NCBI RefSeq assembly: GCF_900590885.1
Contig: NZ_UUON01000051.1
Coordinates: 1 to 64,000 of the forward strand
DNA from: Pseudomonas viridiflava
Lineage (GTDB): Bacteria > Pseudomonadota > Gammaproteobacteria > Pseudomonadales > Pseudomonadaceae
Reading direction: 5' to 3'
Length of the DNA: 64,000 bases
In this document: in pieces, positions 16,841 to 25,053 of the stretch
How positions within the stretch are numbered: position 1 is the first letter of the stretch
Layout: each line of letters opens with the position of its first letter
Notes under the pieces: generated by a model
Databases searched by the model: none
The model's input: only the letters and a program-made list of their open reading frames with translations
What the model was told of the DNA's origin: nothing
Program-made: the position numbers and the translations under genes

Positions 16841-16871
16841 AGCCTGGACCTTGCCACGATGGCAAGGTCAA
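16841..16871 (-). promoter_or_regulatory. CueR-type promoter of copZ
   Basis: On the minus strand TTGACC (16871-16866) and CAGGCT (16846-16841) are separated by 19 bases, the extended spacer of MerR-family promoters. The spacer holds the dyad ACCTTGCCA-tcg-TGGCAAGGT. The half-sites ACCTT and AAGGT are 11 bases apart, exactly as in the copA promoter in this window. Confidence 0.85.
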
Positions 16872-16958
16872 GTTCCAGGAATTGCTGCCGGGCTGGTATT
16901 CGGCGGCGACGTCGGCCAAGCTTCACCCATCTTTGATTCAAACCACGGAGCATTCGCC

Positions 16959-17339
16959 ATGCGCTGGTCGTTTTTTGGCCTTGTCGGCCTCATGAGCTTG
17001 TCTGCCGTTGCGCCCTCGGCCAGTGCCGATCAAGACTATGCGGTGCTGATTATTTCCAGGGAACGCCTGGAAGTGCCCACCACCTGCGAAATCGGCCTGT
17101 ACATCCAGGACCAACTCGCCGGACGCCTGTTCCAGGAGGAGTCCACTTCGTTCAACCTGCCAGCCGGTAACGTGTCGCTGCGTCTGAAGCTGCTGCCGGG
17201 CCAGTCGCCGGGCTGCCTGCCGGGCATGCTCGCGCCCCCGGCGCAGAACATCACATTGAAGGCTGGTGACGTACGCAAATTGCGTATCGCCCAGGGTCCG
17301 GACGGTATGTACCTCAAAGGCGCGGCACTGGGATATTAA
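16959..17339 (+). CDS. Hypothetical secreted protein in the copper cluster
   Basis: A protein of 126 residues with a clear Sec signal peptide (MRWSFFGLVGLMSLSAVAPSASA, cut after ASA; split here only in description), giving a mature periplasmic protein of about 103 residues. It has two cysteines (TTCE and PGCLPG) that could form a disulfide, and no Met/His-rich copper motif. I do not recognise the family. The start ATG 16959 follows GGAG. It lies between divergent copZ and copA, a position that hints at an envelope role in copper tolerance, but no CueR-like site is visible on its own strand. Confidence 0.7.
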   Translation: MRWSFFGLVGLMSLSAVAPSASADQDYAVLIISRERLEVPTTCEIGLYIQDQLAGRLFQEESTSFNLPAGNVSLRLKLLPGQSPGCLPGMLAPPAQNITLKAGDVRKLRIAQGPDGMYLKGAALGY

Positions 17340-17345
17340 ACGCGC

Positions 17346-17376
17346 TTGACCTTACCCACAGGTCAAGGTTGATCCT
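17346..17376 (+). promoter_or_regulatory. CueR-type promoter of copA
   Basis: TTGACC (17346-17351), a 19-base spacer and GATCCT (17371-17376). ACCTT and AAGGT half-sites lie 11 bases apart within it, the same geometry as the copZ promoter. It ends 29 bases before the copA start, and the regulator gene cueR is the last gene of this unit. Confidence 0.85.
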
Positions 17377-17405
17377 AGGGGCAACGTCTTCTGGAGGACT
17401 GCCCC

Positions 17406-19607
17406 ATGAATGGATCCACCACCTTTGACCTGCCCATCAGCGGCATGACCTGCGCCAGCTGTGCCGGGCGGGTCGAGCGCGCGTTGGGCAAAGTGCCGGG
17501 GGTGCAGCGCGTCACCGTCAACTTGGCCAACGAACGCGCCCACGTTGAAGTGCTCGGCCAGATGGACCCCGGCGTCTTGATCGCCGCCGTCGACAAGGCC
17601 GGCTACACCGCCACCCTCCCCCAAAGCGAAACCACCACCGACGCCGACCAATCCCGGCGCCTGCACCGCGAGCGCTGGGCATTGCTGCTGGCCATTGCGT
17701 TGGCCTTGCCGTTGGTGCTGCCGATGCTGGTGGAGCCCTTCGGCCTGCATTGGATGCTGCCCGCCTGGGTGCAATTCGCCCTGGCCACGCCGGTGCAATT
17801 CATCTTCGGTGCGCGCTTCTATATCGCCGCCTGGAAAGCCGTGCGCGCAGGCGCCGGCAACATGGACCTGCTGGTGGCCATCGGCACCAGCGCCGGTTAC
17901 GGCTTGAGCATCTATGAATGGCTCACCGCCCACGCCGGCATGGCGCCGCATCTGTATTTCGAAGCCTCGGCGGTGGTGATCGCTCTGGTGCTGCTGGGCA
18001 AATACCTGGAAAGCCGCGCCAAGCGCCAGACCGCCAGCGCCATCCGCGCCCTTGAAGCCCTGCGCCCGGAGCGCGCGATTCGCGTGCAAGGCGGGCGTGA
18101 AGAGGACGTCGCGATCAACACGCTCAAGCTCAATGACCTGGTGCTGGTCAAACCCGGCGAGCGCTTCCCGGTGGACGGTGAAGTGGTGGAAGGCCAGAGC
18201 CACGCCGACGAAGCCTTGATCAGCGGTGAAAGCCTGCCAGTGCCCAAGCAGCCAGGCGACAGCGTCACCGGCGGCGCCATCAATGGCGAGGGCCGCCTGC
18301 TGGTGCGCACCCTGGCGTTAGGCGCCGAAAGCGTATTGGCGCGAATCATCCGCCTGGTGGAAGACGCCCAGGCCGCCAAGGCACCGATCCAGAAACTGGT
18401 GGATAAAGTCAGCCAGGTATTCGTGCCCGCCGTGCTGGTGCTGGCCCTGCTCACCCTGATCGGCTGGTGGTTGTACGGCGCGCCTCTGGAGACCGCGATC
18501 ATCAATGCGGTGGCCGTGCTGGTGATCGCCTGCCCCTGCGCCTTGGGCCTGGCTACACCGACGGCGATCATGGCCGGCACCGGGGTTGCCGCGCGCTACG
18601 GCATTCTGATCAAGGACGCCGAAGCCCTGGAGCGTGCGCATGCCGTCAGCGCCGTGGTGTTCGACAAAACCGGCACCCTCACCTGCGGCGCGCCGAAAAT
18701 CGCTCACTTGGCGGCGGTGGATGGCAACGAATCCCTGTTGCTGCAACAAGCCGGCGCCCTGCAGCGTGGCAGCGAGCACCCATTGGCCAAGGCCGTGCTG
18801 GATGCCTGCGCCAATAAAGGCCTGGCCCTGGCGGACGTGAGCGCCAGTCAATCCCTGACCGGGCGCGGCATCGCCGGCACCCTCGACGGCCGGCAACTGG
18901 CCCTCGGCAACCGCCGCATGCTCGAAGAAAGCGGCTTGAGCGCGGGCAACCTGGCGGGCTCGGCCACCACCTGGGAGGCCGAGGGCCGCACCTTGTCGTG
19001 GCTGATCGAGCAAGGCGCGCAGCCGCGTGTCCTGGGGCTGTTTGCCTTTGGCGACACCCTCAAGCCCGGCGCGCTGCAAGCCGTGCAGCAACTCACGGCG
19101 CAGCACATCAGCAGCCATTTGCTTACCGGCGACAACCGCGGCAGCGCCCGCGTGGTCGCCGAGGCGCTGGGCATCAAGGATGTGCACGCCGAAGTGCTGC
19201 CCGCCGAAAAAGCCGCCACCGTCGCCGAGCTGAAAAAAACCGGCGTGGTGGCGATGGTCGGCGACGGCATCAACGACGCCCCGGCGCTGGCCGCCGCCGA
19301 TATCGGCATCGCCATGGGCGGCGGCACCGACGTGGCGATGCACGCGGCCGGTATCACCCTGATGCGCGGTGACCCGCGCCTGGTGCCGGCCGCGCTGGAG
19401 ATCAGCCGCAAGACCTACGCAAAAATCCGCCAGAACCTGTTCTGGGCCTTTGTGTATAACTTGATCGGCATTCCCCTGGCGGCCTTCGGCCTGCTCAACC
19501 CGGTGCTCGCGGGCGCGGCCATGGCCTTGTCCAGCGTCAGCGTGGTGAGCAATGCGCTACTGTTGAAAACCTGGAAACCCAAGGAATTGGAGGATCAACA
19601 CCCATGA
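17406..19607 (+). CDS. copA: Cu(I)-exporting P1B-type ATPase
   Basis: An inner-membrane pump of 733 residues that exports cytoplasmic Cu(I) using ATP. It has one N-terminal metal-binding domain (GMTCASC, about 14-20), then membrane helices, the actuator loop (LISGESLPV, about 276), the transmembrane metal site CPC in VIACPCALGLATPT (about 376), the phosphorylated aspartate in DKTGTLTCG (about 420), and the hinge GDGINDAPAL (about 620). The single N-terminal domain is usual for Pseudomonas. Start ATG follows CTGGAGGA. Its stop overlaps the cueR start by four bases (ATGA), so the two are translationally coupled. Confidence 0.95.
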   Translation: MNGSTTFDLPISGMTCASCAGRVERALGKVPGVQRVTVNLANERAHVEVLGQMDPGVLIAAVDKAGYTATLPQSETTTDADQSRRLHRERWALLLAIALALPLVLPMLVEPFGLHWMLPAWVQFALATPVQFIFGARFYIAAWKAVRAGAGNMDLLVAIGTSAGYGLSIYEWLTAHAGMAPHLYFEASAVVIALVLLGKYLESRAKRQTASAIRALEALRPERAIRVQGGREEDVAINTLKLNDLVLVKPGERFPVDGEVVEGQSHADEALISGESLPVPKQPGDSVTGGAINGEGRLLVRTLALGAESVLARIIRLVEDAQAAKAPIQKLVDKVSQVFVPAVLVLALLTLIGWWLYGAPLETAIINAVAVLVIACPCALGLATPTAIMAGTGVAARYGILIKDAEALERAHAVSAVVFDKTGTLTCGAPKIAHLAAVDGNESLLLQQAGALQRGSEHPLAKAVLDACANKGLALADVSASQSLTGRGIAGTLDGRQLALGNRRMLEESGLSAGNLAGSATTWEAEGRTLSWLIEQGAQPRVLGLFAFGDTLKPGALQAVQQLTAQHISSHLLTGDNRGSARVVAEALGIKDVHAEVLPAEKAATVAELKKTGVVAMVGDGINDAPALAAADIGIAMGGGTDVAMHAAGITLMRGDPRLVPAALEISRKTYAKIRQNLFWAFVYNLIGIPLAAFGLLNPVLAGAAMALSSVSVVSNALLLKTWKPKELEDQHP

Positions 19608-20005
19608 ACATCGGCCAAGCCGCCCGCCAGAGCGGGCTGAGCGCGAAGATGATTCGCTACTACGAATCCATCGGCCTGTTGAAAGCCGCGCACCGTACCG
19701 ACAGCGGTTACCGCGTGTATGGCAGCGACGATTTGCACACGCTGGCGTTTATCAAGCGTTCGCGGGATCTGGGATTTTCATTGGAGGAGGTCGGCAAGCT
19801 GCTGACCCTGTGGCAAGACCGGCAACGGGCCAGCGCCGATGTGAAGGCTTTGGCGCGCCAGCATATTGATGAGCTGAACCAGAAGATTCTGGAGCTGGGG
19901 CAATTGCGCGACACGTTGCAGGACCTGGTGGAGCACTGCCAGGGCGATCACCGGCCGGATTGTCCGATTCTCAAGGAGCTGGCTTCGGGCAACTGCTGCT
20001 CTTAA
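19604..20005 (+). CDS. cueR: Copper-responsive MerR-family activator
   Basis: A protein of 133 residues. The N-terminal MerR helix-turn-helix (IGQAARQSGLSAKMIRYYESIGLL) is followed by a dimerisation helix and a C-terminal metal loop with two cysteines eight residues apart (CQGDHRPDC), the CueR arrangement for Cu(I)/Ag(I). It should activate the two promoters at 16841-16871 and 17346-17376. Because it lies in the copA unit it may also adjust its own level. Confidence 0.92.
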   Translation: MNIGQAARQSGLSAKMIRYYESIGLLKAAHRTDSGYRVYGSDDLHTLAFIKRSRDLGFSLEEVGKLLTLWQDRQRASADVKALARQHIDELNQKILELGQLRDTLQDLVEHCQGDHRPDCPILKELASGNCCS

Positions 20006-20024
20006 ATGTGTACGCAAAACAAAT

Positions 20025-20111
20025 GTGGGAGGGGGCTTGCCCCCGATTGCAGTGGGTCAGCTAAAGATAAGCTGGCTGACCCGCCGCTATCGGGGGCAAG
20101 CCCCCTCCCAC
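20025..20111. repeat. REPIN (paired inverted REPs) between cueR and the RIO kinase
   Basis: GTGGGAGGGGGCTTGCCCCCGAT at the left, given here as the 23-base class core shortened to GTGGGAGGGGGCTTGC, is mirrored at the right end by GCAAGCCCCCTCCCAC, with about 45 bases between. The spacer has its own inverted repeat (gggtcagct...agctggctgaccc). It separates two convergent genes. Confidence 0.92.
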
Positions 20112-20137
20112 ATTTTTGATTTTCATCTATCTGAAAA

Positions 20138-21034
20138 TCACTGCATCCAAGGCGGCGGCGGTTCTTCTGCGGTCTTGGTGCTTGGCGCATCATCCGCCGC
20201 GCGAATCGCCTGCTTGCGCTCTTCATCCAGCCGCGCCGCTTCAATCTCGCGGATCACACCGCCCACGTCCGCTAGCTCTTCCGGCTCATCGAACTCGCCG
20301 GTCAATACGCTGGCCGGGTGCAAGGTGCCGGCTTCGTACAGCGCCCACATTTCCTTGGCGTACTTGGTCTTCTTCAACTCCGGGGCAAAACGCCCGAAGT
20401 AGGAAGCCATGTTGCCCACATCCCGCTCCAGCATGCTGAACGCGTGGTTGTTGCCCGCCGCATCCACCGCCTGCGGCAGGTCGATGATCACCGGGCCGGT
20501 TGGCGTAAGCAGTACGTTGAACTCGGACAGGTCACCGTGCACCAGGCCGGTACACAGCATCAGCACGATCTGGGAAATCAGGAAGGCGTGGTATTCGCGC
20601 GCCTGGTCCGGTTCCAGCGTCACATCGTTCAGACGCGGAGCCGCATCGCCGTACTCGTCGGCGACAAGCTCCATCAGCAGCACGCCTTCAAGGAAGTCGT
20701 AAGGCTTGGGCACGCGAACGCCCGCGCCGGCCAGGCGGAACAACGCCGCTACTTCGGCGTTCTGCCAGGCATCTTCGGTTTCTTTCTTGCCGAACTTGGA
20801 GCCCTTGGCCATGGCGCGGGCCTGGCGGCTGTTACGGACTTTACGGCCTTCCTGGTATTCGGATGCCTGACGAAAACTTCGTTTATTCGCCTCCTTGTAA
20901 ACCTTGGCGCAACGCAATTCATTGCCGCAGCGCACCACATAAACAGCTGCTTCTTTACCACTCATGAGTGGGCGCAGCACTTCGTCGACCAGACCGTCTT
21001 CGATCAGGGGTTCAATGCGTTTAGGAGTCTTCAT
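20138..21034 (-). CDS. RIO-type serine/threonine protein kinase
   Basis: A protein of 298 residues. The RIO kinase core is visible: SGKEAAVYVVR near residue 25 with the ATP loop, the lysine in CAKVYKE, the catalytic loop HGDLSEFNVLL (about 176-186) and the metal-binding aspartate in IIDLPQAV, which replaces the DFG motif as usual for RIO kinases. A basic region and a long charged C-terminus flank it. RIO kinases act in ribosome maturation in archaea and eukaryotes; the bacterial role is unclear. The frame begins near the edge of a 130-bp gap before the thiolase stop. Confidence 0.87.
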   Translation of the reverse strand: MKTPKRIEPLIEDGLVDEVLRPLMSGKEAAVYVVRCGNELRCAKVYKEANKRSFRQASEYQEGRKVRNSRQARAMAKGSKFGKKETEDAWQNAEVAALFRLAGAGVRVPKPYDFLEGVLLMELVADEYGDAAPRLNDVTLEPDQAREYHAFLISQIVLMLCTGLVHGDLSEFNVLLTPTGPVIIDLPQAVDAAGNNHAFSMLERDVGNMASYFGRFAPELKKTKYAKEMWALYEAGTLHPASVLTGEFDEPEELADVGGVIREIEAARLDEERKQAIRAADDAPSTKTAEEPPPPWMQ

Positions 21035-21167
21035 CAGCTTTTATTGTGGGTCCTTTATTACCAAATACGCGTATGGCACTCGTTATACGGCAATCGGCGC
21101 GCCGGTGGGAGGGGCTACCGACCTCTGACCACTCAAGAATGCATCCAATATGCCAAATTTTCCGCAA

Positions 21168-22445
21168 TCAACGCTCAATGATCGCCGTCACGCCCTGCCC
21201 GCCGGCGGCGCAGATCGAAATCAGCCCGCGGCCCTTGCCTGCCGCATCCAGCAACTTGGCCAGGTTGGCGACGATGCGCCCCCCGGTCGCGGCAAACGGG
21301 TGCCCGGCTGCCAGTGAGCTGCCCTTCACGTTCAAGCGGCTACGGTCGATGGAACCCAACGGCGCGTCCAGCCCGAGGCGCGTTTTGCAGTAGTCCGCAT
21401 CCTCCCAGGCCTTGAGGGTGCACAATACTTGGGCGGCGAAGGCTTCGTGGATCTCGTAGTAATCGAAGTCCTGCAAGGTAAGACCGTTCCTCGCCAGCAA
21501 GCGCGGCACCGCATACACCGGCGCCATCAACAGGCCTTCGGCGCCGTTGACGAAATCCACCGCCGCTGCTTCGCCATCACGCAGGTACGCCAGGATCGGC
21601 AAGCCGCGCTCCTTGGCCCAGGCCTCACTGCCCAGCAGCACCAGGGATGCACCATCGGTGAGCGGCGTGGAGTTGCCGGCGGTGAGCGTGCCCTTTTCGC
21701 TGCGCTCGAAGGCAGGTTTGAGCGCGGCGAGTTTTTCCAGGGTCAGGTCGGGGCGCAGGTTGTTGTCGCGGGTCAGGCCCAGAAACGGCGTGAGCAAATC
21801 GTTGTGCCAGCCTTCGGCGTAGGCGGCGGCCATTTTCTGATGACTCTCCAGCGCGAGCTGGTCCTGCTCGGCGCGGGGGATCTGCCAGGTCTGCGCCATC
21901 AGCTCGCAATGCTGGCCCATGGACAAGCCGGTGCGCGGCTCGCCATTGCGCGGCAGTTCGGGCTTGAGGTGCTGTGGGCGAAGTTGTAACAGGACTTTTA
22001 ACTTATCCGCCATGGATTTGCTGCGGTTGGCTTGCAGCAGGATCTTGCGCAGCCCCTCGTTCACGCCGATGGGTGCGTCGGAGGTGGTGTCCACCCCGCC
22101 GGCAATCCCGCACTCAATCTGGCCCAGGGCAATCTTGTTGGCCACCAGCAAGGCCGCTTCCAGCCCGGTGCCGCAGGCTTGCTGAATATCGTAGGCCGGG
22201 GTTTGCGGCGACAATCGCGAGCCCAGCACGCATTCGCGGGTCAGGTTGAAGTCGCGCGAGTGCTTGAGCACAGCACCCGCGGCCACCTCGCCGATGCGCA
22301 GGCCGTGCAGGTTGTAGCGTTCGATCAGGCCTTCGAGGGCGGCGGTGAGCATCGCCTGGTTGCTCGCGGTGGCGTACGGGCCATTGGAACGGGCGAACGG
22401 AATGCGGTTACCGCCAATGATCGCTACACGGCGCAATTGAGTCAT
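21168..22445 (-). CDS. Acetyl-CoA C-acyltransferase (thiolase), FadI/FadA2 type
   Basis: A thiolase of 425 residues. The nucleophilic cysteine is in QQACGTGLEAAL (about residue 94), the histidine in LAAGHPFAATGG, and the second cysteine in CAAGGQGVTAIIER at the C-terminus. It degrades or forms beta-ketoacyl-CoA. ATG 22445 has AGGGAGC six bases upstream; the longer frame has no ribosome site. It is divergent from the FabG/MaoC pair. The same three-gene set, also divergent, is found in Mycobacterium tuberculosis as fadA2, fabG4 and htdX, which supports a joint fatty-acyl role. Confidence 0.87.
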   Translation of the reverse strand: MTQLRRVAIIGGNRIPFARSNGPYATASNQAMLTAALEGLIERYNLHGLRIGEVAAGAVLKHSRDFNLTRECVLGSRLSPQTPAYDIQQACGTGLEAALLVANKIALGQIECGIAGGVDTTSDAPIGVNEGLRKILLQANRSKSMADKLKVLLQLRPQHLKPELPRNGEPRTGLSMGQHCELMAQTWQIPRAEQDQLALESHQKMAAAYAEGWHNDLLTPFLGLTRDNNLRPDLTLEKLAALKPAFERSEKGTLTAGNSTPLTDGASLVLLGSEAWAKERGLPILAYLRDGEAAAVDFVNGAEGLLMAPVYAVPRLLARNGLTLQDFDYYEIHEAFAAQVLCTLKAWEDADYCKTRLGLDAPLGSIDRSRLNVKGSSLAAGHPFAATGGRIVANLAKLLDAAGKGRGLISICAAGGQGVTAIIER

Positions 22446-22558
22446 GAAATGCTCCCTGATGGTTGTGGGTGGAATCATCAAGCCTAGCCTAGGCTGATCG
22501 AACGACTGCCACCCTGGGATGGTCAACCCTTTGAACCCCAGCCTTCGGAGAGCGTTCC

Positions 22559-23902
22559 ATGTCTGACCGTTATATCGACTTCGCCAACTCAAGCCTCGGC
22601 CATCGCCTGGTCGCCGCCATTGGCCTGCCGTCACCGGTACGCCTGGAACGCTGGCAAGCCGGGCGCCTGCGCCCGGTGGAAGGCGCACTGTTGCTGGGCG
22701 GCGGCGCGCTGGCGGCCAAGGTGCAGGCATTTGCGCACAAACTCACCGACGCCACTTATAGCTACGGCGACGAGAAATCCACCTGGATCCCCGGCCACGG
22801 CCCCAAGCTCAAGGCGGTAGTGTTTGATGCCAGCGATTTGCAGCACACCGACCAACTCAAGCAGCTGCGCGAGTTTTTCCAGCCATTGCTGAAAAACCTC
22901 GATAACAGCGCGCACCTGGTGATCCTCGGCCGCGCCCCGGAAAGCCTCACAGACCCGTTTGCCGCCAGCGCCCAACGTGCCCTCGAAGGCTTCAGCCGGT
23001 CGCTGGCCAAGGAGCTGCGCAACGGCGGCGTGTTGCAATTGCTGTACGTGGGCGACGGCGCCGAAGACCAGCTTGAAGGCGCGCTGCGCTTCTTCCTGTC
23101 GCCGAAAAGTGCGTATATCTCCGGCCAGGTCATTCGCCTGCAGGCCTGCGCCACGCCGGTCGAGGACTGGACCCGGCCCCTCGCCGGGCGCAAGGCACTG
23201 GTCACCGGTGCCGCGCGCGGCATTGGCGCCTCCATTGCTGAGACCCTGGCCCGCGATGGCGCCGAGGTGATCCTGCTCGACGTGCCCCAGGCCAAGGCCG
23301 ACCTCGACGCCCTGGCCGCGCGCCTCGGTGCACGCACCGTGGCCCTGGATATATGCGCCGTAGACGCCGCCAGCCAGTTGATCGAACACCTGCCCGACGG
23401 CCTCGATATCCTGGTGCACAACGCCGGCATCACCCGCGACAAAACCCTGGCCAATATGACCCCGGAATACTGGGACGCGGTGCTGGCGGTGAACCTCAAT
23501 GCGCCGCAGGTGCTGACCAAGGCACTGCTCGACAGCGGCACCCTGCGCGACAACGCGCGCGTGGTCCTGCTGGCGTCAATCAGCGGGATCGCCGGCAACC
23601 GTGGGCAAACCAACTACGCGGCGAGCAAGGCCGGGTTGATTGGTTTGGCCCAGGCCTGGGCGCCACTGCTGGGCGAGCGCGGGATCAGCATCAACGCGGT
23701 CGCCCCCGGGTTTATCGAAACCCAGATGACCGCGCACATTCCATTCGCCCTGCGTGAGGCCGGGCGCCGCATGAGTTCCCTGGGCCAGGGCGGCTTGCCG
23801 CAGGACGTCGCCGAAGCGGTGGCCTGGCTGGGCCAGCCGGGTTCCGGCGCGGTCAGCGGGCAAGCGCTGCGCGTGTGTGGGCAAAGTTTATTGGGAGCGT
23901 AA
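22559..23902 (+). CDS. High-molecular-weight 3-oxoacyl-[ACP] reductase, FabG4 type
   Basis: A protein of 447 residues, about twice the usual FabG length. The C-terminal half (from about 210) is a complete SDR: TGAARGIGASIAETLA for NAD(P), NAGITRD, the catalytic serine in LLASISGIAG and the pair NYAASKAG. The N-terminal 200 residues form a flavodoxin/Rossmann-like domain that lacks the dinucleotide motif, as in M. tuberculosis FabG4. Ribosome site is CGGAG. It precedes the MaoC gene by two bases. It probably reduces beta-ketoacyl-CoA rather than ACP. Confidence 0.87.
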   Translation: MSDRYIDFANSSLGHRLVAAIGLPSPVRLERWQAGRLRPVEGALLLGGGALAAKVQAFAHKLTDATYSYGDEKSTWIPGHGPKLKAVVFDASDLQHTDQLKQLREFFQPLLKNLDNSAHLVILGRAPESLTDPFAASAQRALEGFSRSLAKELRNGGVLQLLYVGDGAEDQLEGALRFFLSPKSAYISGQVIRLQACATPVEDWTRPLAGRKALVTGAARGIGASIAETLARDGAEVILLDVPQAKADLDALAARLGARTVALDICAVDAASQLIEHLPDGLDILVHNAGITRDKTLANMTPEYWDAVLAVNLNAPQVLTKALLDSGTLRDNARVVLLASISGIAGNRGQTNYAASKAGLIGLAQAWAPLLGERGISINAVAPGFIETQMTAHIPFALREAGRRMSSLGQGGLPQDVAEAVAWLGQPGSGAVSGQALRVCGQSLLGA

Positions 23903-23904
23903 GC

Positions 23905-24753
23905 ATGCAATGGCAGACGTTGGGCAGTACTCCGTTTCTCCCGCCGTTGTATTGGCGGGCCGCGCTCAAGCGCAAGATCACCGGCAAGACCCTGCCCGAG
24001 CAGGGCCTGCGCTGCCGGGTCGGCATCGACCCCAAGGCGGTGGCGGCGTACCGCAAGGTCTGCGGGTTTGCCGACAGCGCGGTGTTGCCGGCGACCTACC
24101 CGCATATCCTGGCGTTCGGTTTGCAGATGCAATTGCTCACCGATAAACAGTTTCCGTTCCCGCTGCTGGGGCTGGTGCACCTCAACAACCGCATCCGCGT
24201 CCATCGCCCGCTGGGCGGTATCAGCGAGCTGTTTATCAGCGTGCACACGCAGCACCTCAAGCCTCACCCCAAGGGCGCGACATTCGAGGTGGTGACCCGC
24301 GCGGAAGATTCCCTCGGCCTGCTGTGGGAAGCCGAGAGCCGCATGCTCTGTCGCGGCGTGAAGCTTGAAGGCGAAGCCACGGATGATGCGCCTTCCAGCC
24401 CCGAGCAGGTCAGCGAAGTAGCCCGCTGGAAAGCCCCCGCCGACATCGGTCGCCGTTACGCTCGGGTGTCCGGCGACTACAACCCGATCCACCTCAGCGC
24501 CCTCACGGCCAAGCTGTTCGGATTCCCCCAGGCCATCGCCCATGGGCTGTGGAACAAGGCGCACACCCTGGCCGCCTTGGGCGAACACCTGCCGGCGGCC
24601 AACCTGGAAATAGAGGTGGAGTTCCAGAAGCCCGTGCGCCTGCCAAGTGAAGTGACATTATTGGCCAGCACCGCCGGCTCCAGTGGCGAGTTGCTGTTGA
24701 AAGGCGCGGGTGATATTGAACATATGCGCGGCAAGTGGCGCCCGATCGCGTAA
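23905..24753 (+). CDS. MaoC-family (R)-specific enoyl hydratase
   Basis: A protein of 282 residues made of two hotdog folds. The C-terminal one has the hydratase motif with Asp and His in SGDYNPIHLSALTAKLFGF (about 188-207), followed by IAHGLW. The N-terminal fold lacks this motif and is structural. It should hydrate trans-2-enoyl-CoA to (R)-3-hydroxyacyl-CoA, matching the FabG4-type reductase upstream and the divergent thiolase. Start ATG 23905 follows GGGAG and is two bases after the fabG stop. A terminator closes the unit. Confidence 0.85.
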   Translation: MQWQTLGSTPFLPPLYWRAALKRKITGKTLPEQGLRCRVGIDPKAVAAYRKVCGFADSAVLPATYPHILAFGLQMQLLTDKQFPFPLLGLVHLNNRIRVHRPLGGISELFISVHTQHLKPHPKGATFEVVTRAEDSLGLLWEAESRMLCRGVKLEGEATDDAPSSPEQVSEVARWKAPADIGRRYARVSGDYNPIHLSALTAKLFGFPQAIAHGLWNKAHTLAALGEHLPAANLEIEVEFQKPVRLPSEVTLLASTAGSSGELLLKGAGDIEHMRGKWRPIA

Positions 24754-24791
24754 GAACACTGTTTAATTGTATATATACACTCTAAGTTATA

Positions 24792-24818
24792 ACGGACTTC
24801 CTAGAAGTCCGTTTTTTT
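24792..24818 (+). terminator. Rho-independent terminator of the fabG-maoC unit
   Basis: ACGGACTT (24792-24799) pairs with AAGTCCGT (24805-24812) around a 5-base loop, followed by a run of seven T. It is 38 bases beyond the maoC stop. Confidence 0.9.
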
Positions 24819-24874
24819 ATGCAAGCTATTGATTAATAAAACATATACATCTTGATACATACTCCTCTTACACC

Positions 24875-24932
24875 CTTGGTATTAGTCGCTTAACCGGTAC
24901 ATCCGACCCGTATATAAATCGTTAATACCAAG
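24875..24932. promoter_or_regulatory. Separated inverted repeat in the lipoprotein promoter region
   Basis: CTTGGTATTA (24875-24884) and TAATACCAAG (24923-24932) are perfect inverted 10-mers with 38 bases between. They could be two operator half-sites or a looping pair. The distance to the gene start is about 120-180 bases. Confidence 0.5.
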
Positions 24933-25018
24933 TTGAGCATTGTGAGCCATTGCACCTGGAGTTGTTATAGCTCCACGGACAAACGCATCGCCATCCACAG
25001 AAGTAGCGAGTGTTTGAA

Positions 25019-25032
25019 ACAACCTAGGTTGT
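25019..25032. promoter_or_regulatory. 14-bp perfect palindrome before the lipoprotein start
   Basis: ACAACCTAGGTTGT lies 22 bases upstream of the ATG. It may be an operator near the transcription start or a 5' UTR hairpin. No matching regulator is known to me. Confidence 0.4.
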
Positions 25033-25053
25033 ACAGGTGCAAGGAACTCAATC

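Larger units (their letters stand above)
24754..25053 (+). other. Regulatory gap upstream of the surface lipoprotein gene
   Basis: The 300-bp AT-rich gap begins with the fabG-maoC terminator, then holds an inverted repeat at 24875-24932, the 10-mer GTATTAGTCG at 24879 (also found upstream of rcpC), and a palindrome at 25019-25032 just before the ribosome site. No ORF is supported here. It is markedly more AT-rich than its surroundings, as expected for a promoter of a regulated surface gene. Confidence 0.5.

Noticed and set aside
22486..22495. AGCCTAGGCT palindrome in the thiolase/fabG gap
   Set aside because: Ten bases is too short to claim as an operator without conservation data.
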